Shown: positions 53,711-62,455, numbered from the stretch's first letter. The stretch is 64,000 bases of DNA from Cellvibrio fontiphilus_A (GCF_042646205.1 NZ_JBHRTF010000002.1:558001-622000), one strand, 5' to 3'. Numbers and translations are program-made. The notes: generated by a model not told the origin, from the letters alone.

Positions 53711-54784
53711 ATGAAAAAATTTATCTGGTTTGCCGTATTAGGCTTGATCGCAGTAGTGTTTATTGGCACCGCTGTATTCCTCTACAACAAGTCACAGGAA
53801 AAACCTGTGGTCTATCAATCGGACGAAGTATTCACTACCAACATAGTGAAAAAGACGGTGGCGGTGGGCAAGGTAATACCGCGCCGTGAGGTAGAAATTA
53901 AATCCCAGGTTTCCGGTGTGGTTGAACAGCTTTATGTGACCGCTGGCCAGACGGTAAAAAAGGGCGACATCATTGCCAAAATTACCCTGGCGCCGAGCAT
54001 GGTGATGTTGAACCAGGCGGAATCGCAATTGGAAACGGCCAAGTTAAATTTCCAAAACGCAACCGTCGAGTTTGAGCGGCAGAAAAAACTTTTTGCAGAG
54101 AAATTAATTTCTGCCTCTGAGTACAACAAATTTTTATTAAATTACGATTTGCAGCGCGAGGCAGTTACCGCTGCCGAAAATAATTTGCTGCTGATGAAAT
54201 CCGGTGCGACTAAAAAGTCGGACAAGGTTTCCAACATGATTCCCGCCACAGTTACCGGTATGGTGTTGGATCTGCCTTTTAAAGAAGGTGCTTTTATTGT
54301 AGAGACCAGCTCTTTCGGTGCCGGTACTACCATTGCTACCCTCGCCGATATGAACGATATGATTTTTGAAGGTATGGTGGATGAATCCGAAGTGGGAAAA
54401 ATCCGCGAGGGTATGGAATTAGTGCTGGACGTAGGCGCTTTGGAAGGTGAACCCTTTACTGCAGTGCTGGAATATATTTCCCCTAAAGGTATTACTGATC
54501 AGGGCACTATTAAATTCCAGATCCGCGCTGCGGTAAAACTCAGCGAAAAATTATTCCTTCGCTCCAACTACAGCGCGAATGCCGACATAGTGCTGGAAAA
54601 ACGCGAAAACGTAGTCGCCATTAATGAAGGCAACCTGATAGTGGAAGAAAAAGCTAACTTTGTGGAAATCGAAACCGGCCCACAAAAATTTGAAAAGCGC
54701 GAAGTGAAAACCGGCATTTCTGATGGCATTAATATCGAAATACTGGAAGGCCTGAAAGTTGGCGATAAAATTAAACATCGCTAA
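53711..54784 (+). CDS. Periplasmic adaptor (HlyD/MacA-like membrane fusion protein)
   Basis: 357 residues. An N-terminal membrane anchor (about 4-25) leads to a barrel-sandwich lipoyl-like domain beginning EIKSQVSGVVEQLYVTAGQTVKKGD, a short helical hairpin (about 95-160), a beta-barrel domain and a membrane-proximal domain. It would bridge the inner-membrane transporter to an outer-membrane TolC-type channel. AAGGA precedes the ATG. No TolC homologue is in the window, so a shared channel encoded elsewhere is expected. Confidence 0.9.
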   Translation: MKKFIWFAVLGLIAVVFIGTAVFLYNKSQEKPVVYQSDEVFTTNIVKKTVAVGKVIPRREVEIKSQVSGVVEQLYVTAGQTVKKGDIIAKITLAPSMVMLNQAESQLETAKLNFQNATVEFERQKKLFAEKLISASEYNKFLLNYDLQREAVTAAENNLLLMKSGATKKSDKVSNMIPATVTGMVLDLPFKEGAFIVETSSFGAGTTIATLADMNDMIFEGMVDESEVGKIREGMELVLDVGALEGEPFTAVLEYISPKGITDQGTIKFQIRAAVKLSEKLFLRSNYSANADIVLEKRENVVAINEGNLIVEEKANFVEIETGPQKFEKREVKTGISDGINIEILEGLKVGDKIKHR

Positions 54785-54804
54785 CATTTAACTTGCCAAA
54801 TCAA

Positions 54805-54830
54805 CAAGGGCGAAACTGGTTTCGCCCTTG
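54805..54830 (+). terminator. Hairpin after the adaptor gene
   Basis: Perfect 12-bp arms CAAGGGCGAAAC (54805-54816) and GTTTCGCCCTTG (54819-54830). It is followed by only a few T, so termination of the ABC operon is likely but not certain. Confidence 0.65.
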
Positions 54831-54903
54831 TGCCGTTTGATAATTGCTGTTCTTGTTCCTTACCTTGGCCCAGTTAAAAAGCGCATCAGGAAGGAGTTAC
54901 TTT

Positions 54904-55698
54904 ATGCAACTAAATATCATCAAAGCCGTTTTAACCTTGAGCTTGATAGCTTTTATGCCTGTGGGGTTTGCGCAAACTGAATTAAAAGGTAGCCCGGAGG
55001 ATTTGCGTCAATTTTTACACCCTCAAGCTCAACTAGTGACTTTGGTAGATAGAGCAGAAAAGAAAGCTTATTCGGATAAGGCGATTATTCATTTAGTGAT
55101 AACAACAGAGGGAAAAACCTTATCGGAAAGTTTGACGCAAAATAATACTCTGCGTGAAAAGGTAAAAGCAGATTTAATTGCCAAGGGAATAAGCGAAAAA
55201 GACATCAAAAATGCGAAATTCACATCCACACCGGAATATGGTCTGTTTAGTAAAAAGCCTTCCACTTACAAGGTTATTAACCGTATCAGCGTAAGTATTT
55301 TTGCTGAAGCAGATTTGCGCAATGTTGCACTGGTAGCTGACTCTTATGCAGAGGTTGAGTTAGCAAAAACAGAATTTGAGCACACTGAAAAAGAGTTGTT
55401 TGAGCAGCAAATAAAGGAAGAGGTACTTAAAAAGATTAACAAACAAAAAGAGTTTTACGAGAAATCCTTAAATGTAAAGCTCATTCCGGTTACCTTTCGC
55501 GACGCACGTGTCCAGCGCCAGCCTAGTTCCGGTGCAAGAGCAGTATCTGAAGTTGAGGAAGTTATTGTTACCGGAATACGCGCCTCGGTAAGTGATAAGT
55601 ACGCACCTGAAATACCGAGCGAACCGTCTTTTGATGAAGTGGTATACACCGCTGAGTTAGTGGTGGATTATAAAGTTATAAACCCATCAGCAAATTAA
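54904..55698 (+). CDS. Periplasmic SIMPL (DUF541)-domain protein with a TonB-box-like motif
   Basis: 264 residues. A signal peptide ends near residue 23 (FAQ/TE). The domain resembles SIMPL/DUF541: VTLVDRAEKKAYSDKAIIHLVI, LREKVKADLIAKGISEKDI and KKINKQKEFYEKSLNVKLIPVTF. A segment EEVIVTGIRAS at residues 218-228 copies the TonB-box/plug N terminus of TonB-dependent receptors (55555-55587). AAGGAG precedes ATG 54904; the frame is open upstream. Function is unknown; it follows the ABC cluster after a hairpin. Confidence 0.7.
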   Translation: MQLNIIKAVLTLSLIAFMPVGFAQTELKGSPEDLRQFLHPQAQLVTLVDRAEKKAYSDKAIIHLVITTEGKTLSESLTQNNTLREKVKADLIAKGISEKDIKNAKFTSTPEYGLFSKKPSTYKVINRISVSIFAEADLRNVALVADSYAEVELAKTEFEHTEKELFEQQIKEEVLKKINKQKEFYEKSLNVKLIPVTFRDARVQRQPSSGARAVSEVEEVIVTGIRASVSDKYAPEIPSEPSFDEVVYTAELVVDYKVINPSAN

Positions 55699-55709
55699 CA
55701 AAGATAAAC

Positions 55710-55737
55710 AGGGTGGTTGGCTCCAGCTTACCACCCT
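55710..55737. terminator. Hairpin between convergent genes
   Basis: Perfect 8-bp arms AGGGTGGT (55710-55717) and ACCACCCT (55730-55737) with a 12-nt loop, between the SIMPL gene and the XRE regulator. Confidence 0.5.
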
Positions 55738-55745
55738 ATATCAAG

Positions 55746-56480
55746 TCAAACCCTGCGCATATTTTTAAACATGCTCAACTCCCAGGGCCGAATGGCCAGC
55801 AATAAACCGGCGTGCTGGCGCTGATCCAGTGGTAATTTGGCATCCTGTTGATTAAGCAAACCGGCCTCTTGGGTGAGCTGGTTTAGTTTATTTTTTAGCA
55901 GTGCAATAGAGGCGGCGGAGTAGCTGCCGCGCAAATAAAAACGAAAGGCTTGCTCCTGATTAAAATCACCCTCCATAAATTCCACAATCACATCCCTATT
56001 CATAAAACGCTCCAGTGGGCCGCCTGGAATCCAGCGGAAATTCTGCGCGATCAATAATTTAAATTTATTGCCGGGTAACAGCTGCAACATTTTTAATTTA
56101 TCCAAACGTGCCAGTAAACGAATGCACTCATGCTCGCTAATTTGATATTGGCTGATTATGTCCTCAAAACTCCAACCATCGCGCGCACATACCGCAACCA
56201 ACAGTAGTTTTTTGTTGGCAATTAACTCTTCTTCCTGCTCCTGACTTAACTGGGAAAGTCGTTGTTCCTGATTACTGGTTAATAAAAATAAATCTGAAAG
56301 GTTTAACTCCATGAGGCTGCAGATTTGTTCCAGTCGTTCAAGGGTAAAACTTTGACTGGAAAAAATACGTTTGATATTGGCCTCGCTTAAATCCAGTGCC
56401 TGCGCCAGATCCTTATAAGTGATGTTGCGGGCTTTAAGCAGACGCTTGAGTGTTTCGCACAGGCTGGCGATCTGACTCAT
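55746..56480 (-). CDS. XRE-type transcriptional regulator with C-terminal sensor-like domain
   Basis: 244 residues. An N-terminal helix-turn-helix (about 8-65) reads LKARNITYKDLAQALDLSEANIKRIFSSQSFTLERLEQIC. The rest (about 75-244) is a helical domain of unrecognised type, with a second winged-helix-like part (FEDIISQYQISEHECIRLLARLDKLKML) and a charged C terminus. It is divergent from the 110-residue secreted protein and DUF2145 gene, which are probable targets by position. The ligand is unknown. Confidence 0.78.
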   Translation of the reverse strand: MSQIASLCETLKRLLKARNITYKDLAQALDLSEANIKRIFSSQSFTLERLEQICSLMELNLSDLFLLTSNQEQRLSQLSQEQEEELIANKKLLLVAVCARDGWSFEDIISQYQISEHECIRLLARLDKLKMLQLLPGNKFKLLIAQNFRWIPGGPLERFMNRDVIVEFMEGDFNQEQAFRFYLRGSYSAASIALLKNKLNQLTQEAGLLNQQDAKLPLDQRQHAGLLLAIRPWELSMFKNMRRV

Positions 56481-56650
56481 AGTATTAAATTCCTATACCT
56501 TGGGTTTTGCGTCAGTCTACTTCATCCACAAAAATTTACACCCCGCCACCGCATCTCCATAGTGCCTCCATCGCGGCTGACACAGCACTAAAGCTGGTAG
56601 CTAAGGCGATATTACTCAACGTGAACTACTGACTAGGAAAGGATCTTGTT

Positions 56651-56983
56651 ATGAAAAAAGTAACTCAATTTGCACTGGTAACAATCGCATTGATGACTAG
56701 CCAGAGCTTGCTCGCTGCCGACAGCCTGGGTAACGCGGCTGCTTCGGCAAACCATTCAGGTAAAGCGATAAAACATGCGGCTATCGCCTCAGGTCAAGTT
56801 GTCAGTGGAGCCGTTGCTGTGCCCCTGATAGCTGCCGGTGAATTGGGCAAGGCTTCAGTTAAAGCAGGTGAAGCCTTGATGAATGTCGCTACCGACAATC
56901 AGCCGTTAGAAGTAACAGACATTACCTTGACCGCTGAACCTGCTCCCGCTGTGGTAATGACAAAGGAATTGCAACAGCGCTAA
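56651..56983 (+). CDS. Small secreted or periplasmic protein of unknown function
   Basis: 110 residues. A signal peptide (KKVTQFALVTIALMTSQSLLA/AD) is cleaved near residue 22. The mature part is Ala/Gly-rich with a hydrophobic stretch (AIASGQVVSGAVAVPLIAAGELGKASVKAGEAL) and a Pro/Ala tail. I do not recognise a family. AAGGA lies upstream of the ATG. It is divergent from the XRE gene and 101 bp before the DUF2145 gene. Confidence 0.7.
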   Translation: MKKVTQFALVTIALMTSQSLLAADSLGNAAASANHSGKAIKHAAIASGQVVSGAVAVPLIAAGELGKASVKAGEALMNVATDNQPLEVTDITLTAEPAPAVVMTKELQQR

Positions 56984-57084
56984 GGACAACTGCGTAACCT
57001 GAAGGGATAGTTACAACTGTTTTGCTGGCAGGGATGCCGCAGAAAACCCAACGAATAAATATGGCGTGCACAAAGGATAAATCC

Positions 57085-57927
57085 ATGAAACCCTTGAACA
57101 GATTAAAAGCGATATTGTTGATAGGCCTGAGCCTGGCGAGCGGTGCCTTGTGGGCGGGTAGCAACGCAGCGGGTGAGGCTCAGTTTTCACCCGACGAAAT
57201 TAGCCGCTTTGCCAAACAAGTAGAAAAATATGCAGCGGCACAGGGAGCTCGCGCATTTATTATTGGCCGGGTAGGGCGGCCGCCAGAGCAATTGCCCAAC
57301 GGCGTAGAATTTACCCATACTGCGGTAGCGATCTATTCAACAATAACCTTGCCTGATGGCAGCCTCGCCAAGGGTTATGCCATTCACAATCTTTATCAAA
57401 CGGCACAGAAAAAAGATGTCAGTGAATTGGTGACTGATTACCCGGTTGATTTTTTTTGGAGCGCACACCAAATGCGCGCCGGCATTATTATCCCCAGTGC
57501 GGATTTACAGCAGCGTTTAGTTGCAGCCTATGCTGAGGGTGTGCAATACCAGGTACATGTACCGCGTTACTCAGTATTGGCCAATCCATTTAATGGCGAT
57601 TACCAAAACTGCACTGAACATACTTTGGATGTGATTAATGCAGCTATTTATCAAACCACTAACTACGAACAACTCAAAGCAAATACCAAGGCGCATTTTT
57701 CGGCGCAGCACATGGAAATAAACGGCGTGAAGTTATTGTTGGGCACTATGGTTATGGAGGATGTAAAAACTGCAGACCACCCCGCCGGAATTGAAACCGC
57801 TACCATGGGCAGTATTGGGAATTATCTGGCAGCCAATAATTTGTTGGATCACGCGGTAATACTGGAACAGGATGGTCAGCTAAGTTCCATGCGTTACAAC
57901 AATAAAGAGTTGCTCGCTAAAAATTAA
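57085..57927 (+). CDS. Secreted DUF2145-family protein
   Basis: 280 residues. A signal peptide ends near residue 24 (ALWA/GS). The mature protein has FTHTAVAIYSTITLPDGS, YAIHNLYQTAQKKDVSELVTDYPVDFFW and the cysteine segment YQNCTEHTLDVINAAIY, which match my recollection of DUF2145. A catalytic-looking Cys/His pair (NC, TEH) suggests a peptidase or amidase-like fold, but this is inference. AAAGGA precedes ATG 57085; the frame extends 21 codons upstream. It is followed by a strong bidirectional terminator. Confidence 0.75.
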   Translation: MKPLNRLKAILLIGLSLASGALWAGSNAAGEAQFSPDEISRFAKQVEKYAAAQGARAFIIGRVGRPPEQLPNGVEFTHTAVAIYSTITLPDGSLAKGYAIHNLYQTAQKKDVSELVTDYPVDFFWSAHQMRAGIIIPSADLQQRLVAAYAEGVQYQVHVPRYSVLANPFNGDYQNCTEHTLDVINAAIYQTTNYEQLKANTKAHFSAQHMEINGVKLLLGTMVMEDVKTADHPAGIETATMGSIGNYLAANNLLDHAVILEQDGQLSSMRYNNKELLAKN

Positions 57928-57947
57928 TAAAACACGGCGGCATAACA

Positions 57948-57990
57948 TAAAGCCCACACCTATAGCGAGTAATAACGGTGTGGGCTTTTT
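57948..57990. terminator. Bidirectional terminator between DUF2145 and lipoprotein genes
   Basis: Perfect 12-bp arms AAAGCCCACACC (57949-57960) and GGTGTGGGCTTT (57977-57988) with T-run on the plus strand and A-run on the other side, between two convergent genes. Confidence 0.88.
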
Positions 57991-57996
57991 GTGTAA

Positions 57997-58734
57997 TCAG
58001 AGTTTGGTTGCAATCACATCCAGCGTCATAAAATAAATAGTGGTGGTGGATTCAAAACCCGAGTCAGTGCCCAGCAACAGCCAGATGCTGCCATCAGCAG
58101 CAGTGACGCTGGTTAGCCCGCTTGTTTCGCTGCGCAGGGTTTTACTCATGTAGCTGGTATTGCTGTCGCCACATTCGCGACTATTGGCAAAATCGCCGAG
58201 GATAATCGCATCACTGCCACCAACGGCTTGATTGCCCTTGTCGATATTCATCAACAAATCCCCAGCGCCATTATTTACCGCAGCGGGTTCGATTTTACTG
58301 GCACCGGCTTTAATCCACACACTCTCGCCCGGTGCGCCGCCCACACCCATACAATTTTTTTGGGCGTTAGTGCCAAAGCGCACTTTGAATTGAAAGTTGT
58401 AGCGAGTGTTGGGTTCCAAGCCTTCAAATTTTTTCGTGATAAACATAAACAAGTCATCACTGTGATTATTGCCCGTTAACCGGTAACCCTTGCGATTTGT
58501 TCCCAGACTTGTCGGTAGGTTGGTGACACCCGCATCCAGTTCATAAAAGGCTTCTTCGCCCGCAGGATAATCGGCAAAACCGGATTTCCAACCGCTATTG
58601 GTATCGTTAAAGTCGATGACTAATGCTTTTGAATTGGGGTCAACAGGCGGAAGTTTGATATCGCTGCCACAGGCACTGATAAAACTGCTGCCGATTAATA
58701 GCAGACCAAGCGGGATGAGATGGGTGAATCGCAT
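57997..58734 (-). CDS. Hypothetical lipoprotein
   Basis: 245 residues. A lipoprotein signal peptide with lipobox ISAC puts the lipidated cysteine near residue 22, followed by Gly-Ser, which favours the outer membrane. The mature part is a beta-rich domain (FNDTNSGWKSGFADYP, YRLTGNNHSDDLFMFITKKFEGLEPNTRYNFQFKVRFGTN) resembling carbohydrate-binding-like jelly rolls, with Cys in NCMG and RECG that may pair. No family is recognised. It stands alone with a shared terminator. Confidence 0.7.
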   Translation of the reverse strand: MRFTHLIPLGLLLIGSSFISACGSDIKLPPVDPNSKALVIDFNDTNSGWKSGFADYPAGEEAFYELDAGVTNLPTSLGTNRKGYRLTGNNHSDDLFMFITKKFEGLEPNTRYNFQFKVRFGTNAQKNCMGVGGAPGESVWIKAGASKIEPAAVNNGAGDLLMNIDKGNQAVGGSDAIILGDFANSRECGDSNTSYMSKTLRSETSGLTSVTAADGSIWLLLGTDSGFESTTTIYFMTLDVIATKL

Positions 58735-58950
58735 GATGACGGCTCCTTTTATGGGTTGTATTCCCTATTTTGTGCAGCACTCCCCAAGGCGTCTGTGGTG
58801 GATATGTAGTGGCTGGTAAAAAAATGTAACTGTTCCGGGGTTTGCCAGCGTCAGGGAATTGCGAGCGGGCCCACTACAATTCATTACAACACTAGGCACT
58901 CGCGCCGTTTATAAATAAGCTATCCCAGTCTTTCCTGCATAACCCCGGCT

Positions 58951-59865
58951 ATGAACCTGATTCCCCGTTTACCACTGCGTTTTTTATTTTTGCCCCTGGC
59001 CTTATTGCTAACGGCAACCGCTCTGGCCTGTGAGCAAGGGCAGGGCGATTGTGTGGAAGTGGGCAAGTGGGATATCAGTGTTGGAGTGGGGGCGGGGGTG
59101 CGCACCAATCCGCTCGATGATGGCGATGATATTCCGCTGGTGATACTGCCGCAGGTTAACTATAACGGTGAGCGGTTTTTTATCCAGAATCTGGATTTTG
59201 GGGCGATCCTTTGGCAAAGCGAAAGCCAACAGCTCAACCTGTTGGCAACACCCAGTTACGATCAGGTTTTTTTCCATCGCTGGAGCCCCAGTAATTTTTT
59301 TATCGATGGCAGTACGCTAGCAACTGCGGGCAAAGAAAGCGGCGGTAAAAATCCGGTGGTGACTGACGATGAGGTGCATGATCGCGAATTGCTCACGCCG
59401 GAATTTATGCCCTTGCAGGGGCGCAAGCTGCGCGACCGGAAAATGGCGGGCTTGGCCGGTATTGAATACAGCTGGTCAACAGCGCTGGTGGATTTGCAAA
59501 TCCAATACCTGACTGACTTTACCCAAATCCACTCAGGCGAAGAAGCGCGTGTTGCCATCGCCAAACACTGGCAAGCCGGTAAGCATCAATGGTCGGCGTC
59601 ACTGGGCGCAAATTGGCAGAGCCGCGAGGTGGTGAATTATTACTACGGTGTTACCCTTGCCGAAGCGGATGCGCGCGGCAGTTACCAAACGGGTTCAGCC
59701 ATAACACCGCTGTTGCGCCTGGATTGGAACTACGAATTGACCGAGCGCTGGGATTTGCGCCTGCTCGCCAGCTATCGTGAATTACCCGATGAGATTTCCG
59801 CCAGCCCGTTAATTAACGATAATAAAGTCATCACGGTTTTTGTTGGAGGGGTCTACCATTTTTGA
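58951..59865 (+). CDS. MipA/OmpV-family outer membrane protein
   Basis: 304 residues. A signal peptide ends near residue 27 (ALA/CE). The beta-barrel has the MipA/OmpV pattern: KWDISVGVGAGVRTNPLDDGDDIPLVILPQVNYNGERFFI, a long central insertion (about 105-165) and a C-terminal strand ending VFVGGVYHF with final Phe, typical for outer membrane insertion. It heads an operon with a DUF3019 protein and an RstA/RstB-like two-component system, suggesting envelope sensing or polymyxin/peptide response. No strong ribosome site precedes the ATG. Confidence 0.85.
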   Translation: MNLIPRLPLRFLFLPLALLLTATALACEQGQGDCVEVGKWDISVGVGAGVRTNPLDDGDDIPLVILPQVNYNGERFFIQNLDFGAILWQSESQQLNLLATPSYDQVFFHRWSPSNFFIDGSTLATAGKESGGKNPVVTDDEVHDRELLTPEFMPLQGRKLRDRKMAGLAGIEYSWSTALVDLQIQYLTDFTQIHSGEEARVAIAKHWQAGKHQWSASLGANWQSREVVNYYYGVTLAEADARGSYQTGSAITPLLRLDWNYELTERWDLRLLASYRELPDEISASPLINDNKVITVFVGGVYHF

Positions 59866-60337
59866 TGGTGGGGTACTGAAACGCGTTAGGGCAACACAGC
59901 CTACTCCCGGACGATTCCTTACCGCCCTGCTTTTTACCGCAGGGTTGCCGGGAAGCCCCCTGCTCGCCAGTGATTTACACTCCGCCGAATCCTCTGCCAG
60001 TGCCTCCAGCTTGCCGCTGATCCAATTTTCCATCAAGCCGCGTTTGTGTGTGTTAAATGCCGGTGAAGAAGTCTGTCGCGATGAACTGGAAGTGCGCTGG
60101 CAGGCGGCGCAAAAACGCTCCCTGTGTTTATACCAACAAGACAAAACCCAACCGCTACGCTGCTGGCAGAACGCCACCCGGGGTGAATACCAATTTGAAT
60201 TAACCGCGAGTGCAAGCACCGATTTTGAATTGCGTGAAACAGAAACCGGAACAGCCCTGAGCGATCAGCGTTTCCAGGTTGTCTACAATGACAAAAAATA
60301 CCGCCGCGCGCGGCGCAATCCCTGGAGTTTTTTCTAG
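59840..60337 (+). CDS. DUF3019-family secreted protein
   Basis: 165 residues from the TTG at 59840, overlapping the MipA-like gene by 26 bp. Residues 20-45 look like a signal peptide (RFLTALLFTAGLPGSPLLA). The mature part IKPRLCVLNAGEEVCRDELEVRWQ, KRSLCLYQQD and PLRCWQNA is the DUF3019 core with four conserved cysteines. DUF3019 genes sit beside RstA-like regulators in other gammaproteobacteria. No ATG or GTG fits; GGAGGGG at 59845-59851 would best place an unusual ATT start at 59858, so the start is uncertain. Confidence 0.75.
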   Translation: MLEGSTIFDGGVLKRVRATQPTPGRFLTALLFTAGLPGSPLLASDLHSAESSASASSLPLIQFSIKPRLCVLNAGEEVCRDELEVRWQAAQKRSLCLYQQDKTQPLRCWQNATRGEYQFELTASASTDFELRETETGTALSDQRFQVVYNDKKYRRARRNPWSFF

Positions 60338-60338
60338 C

Positions 60339-61037
60339 ATGTTACAAAACAATTTAATTTTATTGGTTGAGGACGACCGCCGGCTGGCGCAGTTGGTAAA
60401 AGATTTTTTGGAGGCCAACGATTTTCAAGTTGCATTGGAGGAAAATGGCAACCGGGTAATCCGTCAGGCACAGAATTTAAATCCGGCTTTGATCGTGTTG
60501 GATTTGATGTTGCCGGGCAAAGACGGTTTAACGCTGTGTAAAGAATTGCGCCCCCATTTTAAAGGGCCGATTTTAATGCTCACCGCGCGCGATTCAGATG
60601 TAGACCAAGTCTTGGGGTTGGAATACGGCGCCGATGACTATGTGATTAAACCCGCTGAACCACGTGTATTATTGGCGCGCATTCGTGCGCTGCTGCGCCG
60701 CTATTATCAAAACGATCCGCGCGAGCAGGAAGCGCTGAATTTTGGTGAACTCTGCATTCAGCCCAGTGCGCGTAAAGTGTTGCTCGCCGGGCAGGAAATT
60801 ATTTTATCCAGCCACGAATATGATTTGCTTTTGGCACTTGCGGCACAAGCCGGGCAAATTCTCAGCCGCGAATTTTTGTTCAACCATATCTACAATCGCG
60901 AATACGATGGTTTGGATCGCACCATCGATGTGCGCATTTCCCAGCTGCGCAAAAAACTCAACGACAATCCTGAAAACCCCACGCGAATTAAAACAATTTG
61001 GGGCAAGGGCTATTTGTTTATTGCCGATGCCTGGTAA
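60339..61037 (+). CDS. OmpR-family response regulator, RstA-like
   Basis: 232 residues. The receiver domain (about 5-118) has acidic pocket E11/D12/D13, phosphorylation site D55 in VLDLMLPG, and the K of YVIKPAEP. The C-terminal winged helix (about 130-230) ends RLRGKGYLF-like in TIWGKGYLFIADAW. It starts one base after the DUF3019 stop and probably is controlled with it. It would activate envelope genes such as mipA when phosphorylated by the kinase at 61047. Confidence 0.93.
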   Translation: MLQNNLILLVEDDRRLAQLVKDFLEANDFQVALEENGNRVIRQAQNLNPALIVLDLMLPGKDGLTLCKELRPHFKGPILMLTARDSDVDQVLGLEYGADDYVIKPAEPRVLLARIRALLRRYYQNDPREQEALNFGELCIQPSARKVLLAGQEIILSSHEYDLLLALAAQAGQILSREFLFNHIYNREYDGLDRTIDVRISQLRKKLNDNPENPTRIKTIWGKGYLFIADAW

Positions 61038-61046
61038 TTCCCACTC

Positions 61047-62384
61047 ATGAACCGCGCGTTTATTTCGCTGTATTTTTTTATTGTTACCTCGGTGGTGTTA
61101 ATTGGCTGGGGGCTTAATCAATTTTGGGAAAATCTTGCACCCGAGCAGCAACCCAGCGCCGAAGTGATTGCGCTGCTGCAATTGCTGGAAGAGGATTTAC
61201 TGGATCAGACACAACCGCAGCCGCCAGTGGATTATCGCGCCGATGCGCAGCGTATTTCGCAGCGTTTAAATGTAGCGTTGGAAATTTTACCCCTGGACGA
61301 TATGGCCCAATCCTCTGCGCTGCAGGAATTACATGCCGGTGAGTTGTTGGCCAGCCGCAGCCGCGAGCAAATAATTTGGTATAAACGCCTGGCGCAAACC
61401 GATCAGGTGATGATGCTCAGCCTGCCGCTTGATGATGTGCAGGAATCCCCTTGGTACAACTTGTTATTGATTGGTTTTTATCTGGCGATTGCGCTGGTGA
61501 TTTATATTTGGGTGTGGCCGCTATCGCGCGACAGTAAAAAATTGGAAGTGCAAACCCGCGCGCTCGGTAAAGATGGCGTACCGGAAACCTTAAACATTTC
61601 TCCTGCTTCAACACTCTACCCACTGGCACAAGCGTTCAACCAAATGGCGCAGCGGCTGCGCGAATTAATTGCTTCGCACCGCGAAATGACCAACGCGGTA
61701 TCCCACGAATTGCGCACGCCGCTGGCGCGCATGAAATTTGCGCTAGCGCTGATCGATGAACAGCAATTGGATGAAAAAAATCGTCGCCAGTTGCGCAGTG
61801 TGGAGCAGGATGTCGCCGAGATGGAGGCATTAATCAGCGCACTGCTGATGTACGCCGGCTTTGAACAAAAAACCCAAACCCTGCAGCAAACACCGGGGCA
61901 TATGCTGGATTTATTGCACGCAATTCGCAGCCGCTTTTATCGCCACAACGAACGCAATCTGCAGCTGGAAATTGTTGATTTAACAGAGGCTAACCCAGAG
62001 CGGATGAGCGAGGCAGACAGTGCGGTATTTAGCTGTGAGTGGAAACTCATGGAAACTGTGCTGCAAAATTTAATCAACAACGCCGCCGGTTATGCACGCA
62101 CACAAATCCGCGTGGAGTTGAGCCAAAGCCCAACGCATTTTTATATCGCGGTGGAGGACGACGGCCCCGGCATCGCCCGCGAACAGCGCGAAAAAGTATT
62201 TGAATCCTTTGTGCGGCTTTATGGCGAGAGCAACAGCAATACCGCCACCGGCGGTTTTGGTTTGGGCCTCGCCATAGTCAAACGCATCATGCAGTGGCAC
62301 CGCGGCTACGCGCGCTTTATCGAACCCCAAGTCCTGGGTGGTGCAAGGGCTGAGGTATGTTGGCCGAAACACTCGCAATCCTGA
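61047..62384 (+). CDS. Sensor histidine kinase, RstB-like
   Basis: 445 residues. Two membrane helices (about 5-24 and 137-160) flank a roughly 110-residue periplasmic sensor loop. A HAMP-like linker leads to the H box with phospho-acceptor H220 (NAVSHELRTPLARMKFAL). The ATPase domain has N box LQNLINNAAGYA, G1 DDGPGIA and G2 GGFGLGLAI. It lies 10 bp after the response regulator. The ligand is unknown; the acidic periplasmic region (EEDLLDQTQPQ) might bind cations or peptides. Confidence 0.93.
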   Translation: MNRAFISLYFFIVTSVVLIGWGLNQFWENLAPEQQPSAEVIALLQLLEEDLLDQTQPQPPVDYRADAQRISQRLNVALEILPLDDMAQSSALQELHAGELLASRSREQIIWYKRLAQTDQVMMLSLPLDDVQESPWYNLLLIGFYLAIALVIYIWVWPLSRDSKKLEVQTRALGKDGVPETLNISPASTLYPLAQAFNQMAQRLRELIASHREMTNAVSHELRTPLARMKFALALIDEQQLDEKNRRQLRSVEQDVAEMEALISALLMYAGFEQKTQTLQQTPGHMLDLLHAIRSRFYRHNERNLQLEIVDLTEANPERMSEADSAVFSCEWKLMETVLQNLINNAAGYARTQIRVELSQSPTHFYIAVEDDGPGIAREQREKVFESFVRLYGESNSNTATGGFGLGLAIVKRIMQWHRGYARFIEPQVLGGARAEVCWPKHSQS

Positions 62385-62455
62385 TCATTTTTTAGCTTGC
62401 CATTCAACTTGCACTCCATTAATGTTTATACGTTGCTACATTATTGGAGGCGACT

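Noticed and set aside
55501..55516. Additional CACGTG-containing parS candidates (also at about 16990 and 60660)
   Set aside because: They contain CACGTG but lack the flanking GTTYC/GRAAC arms, so they are chance hexamers.
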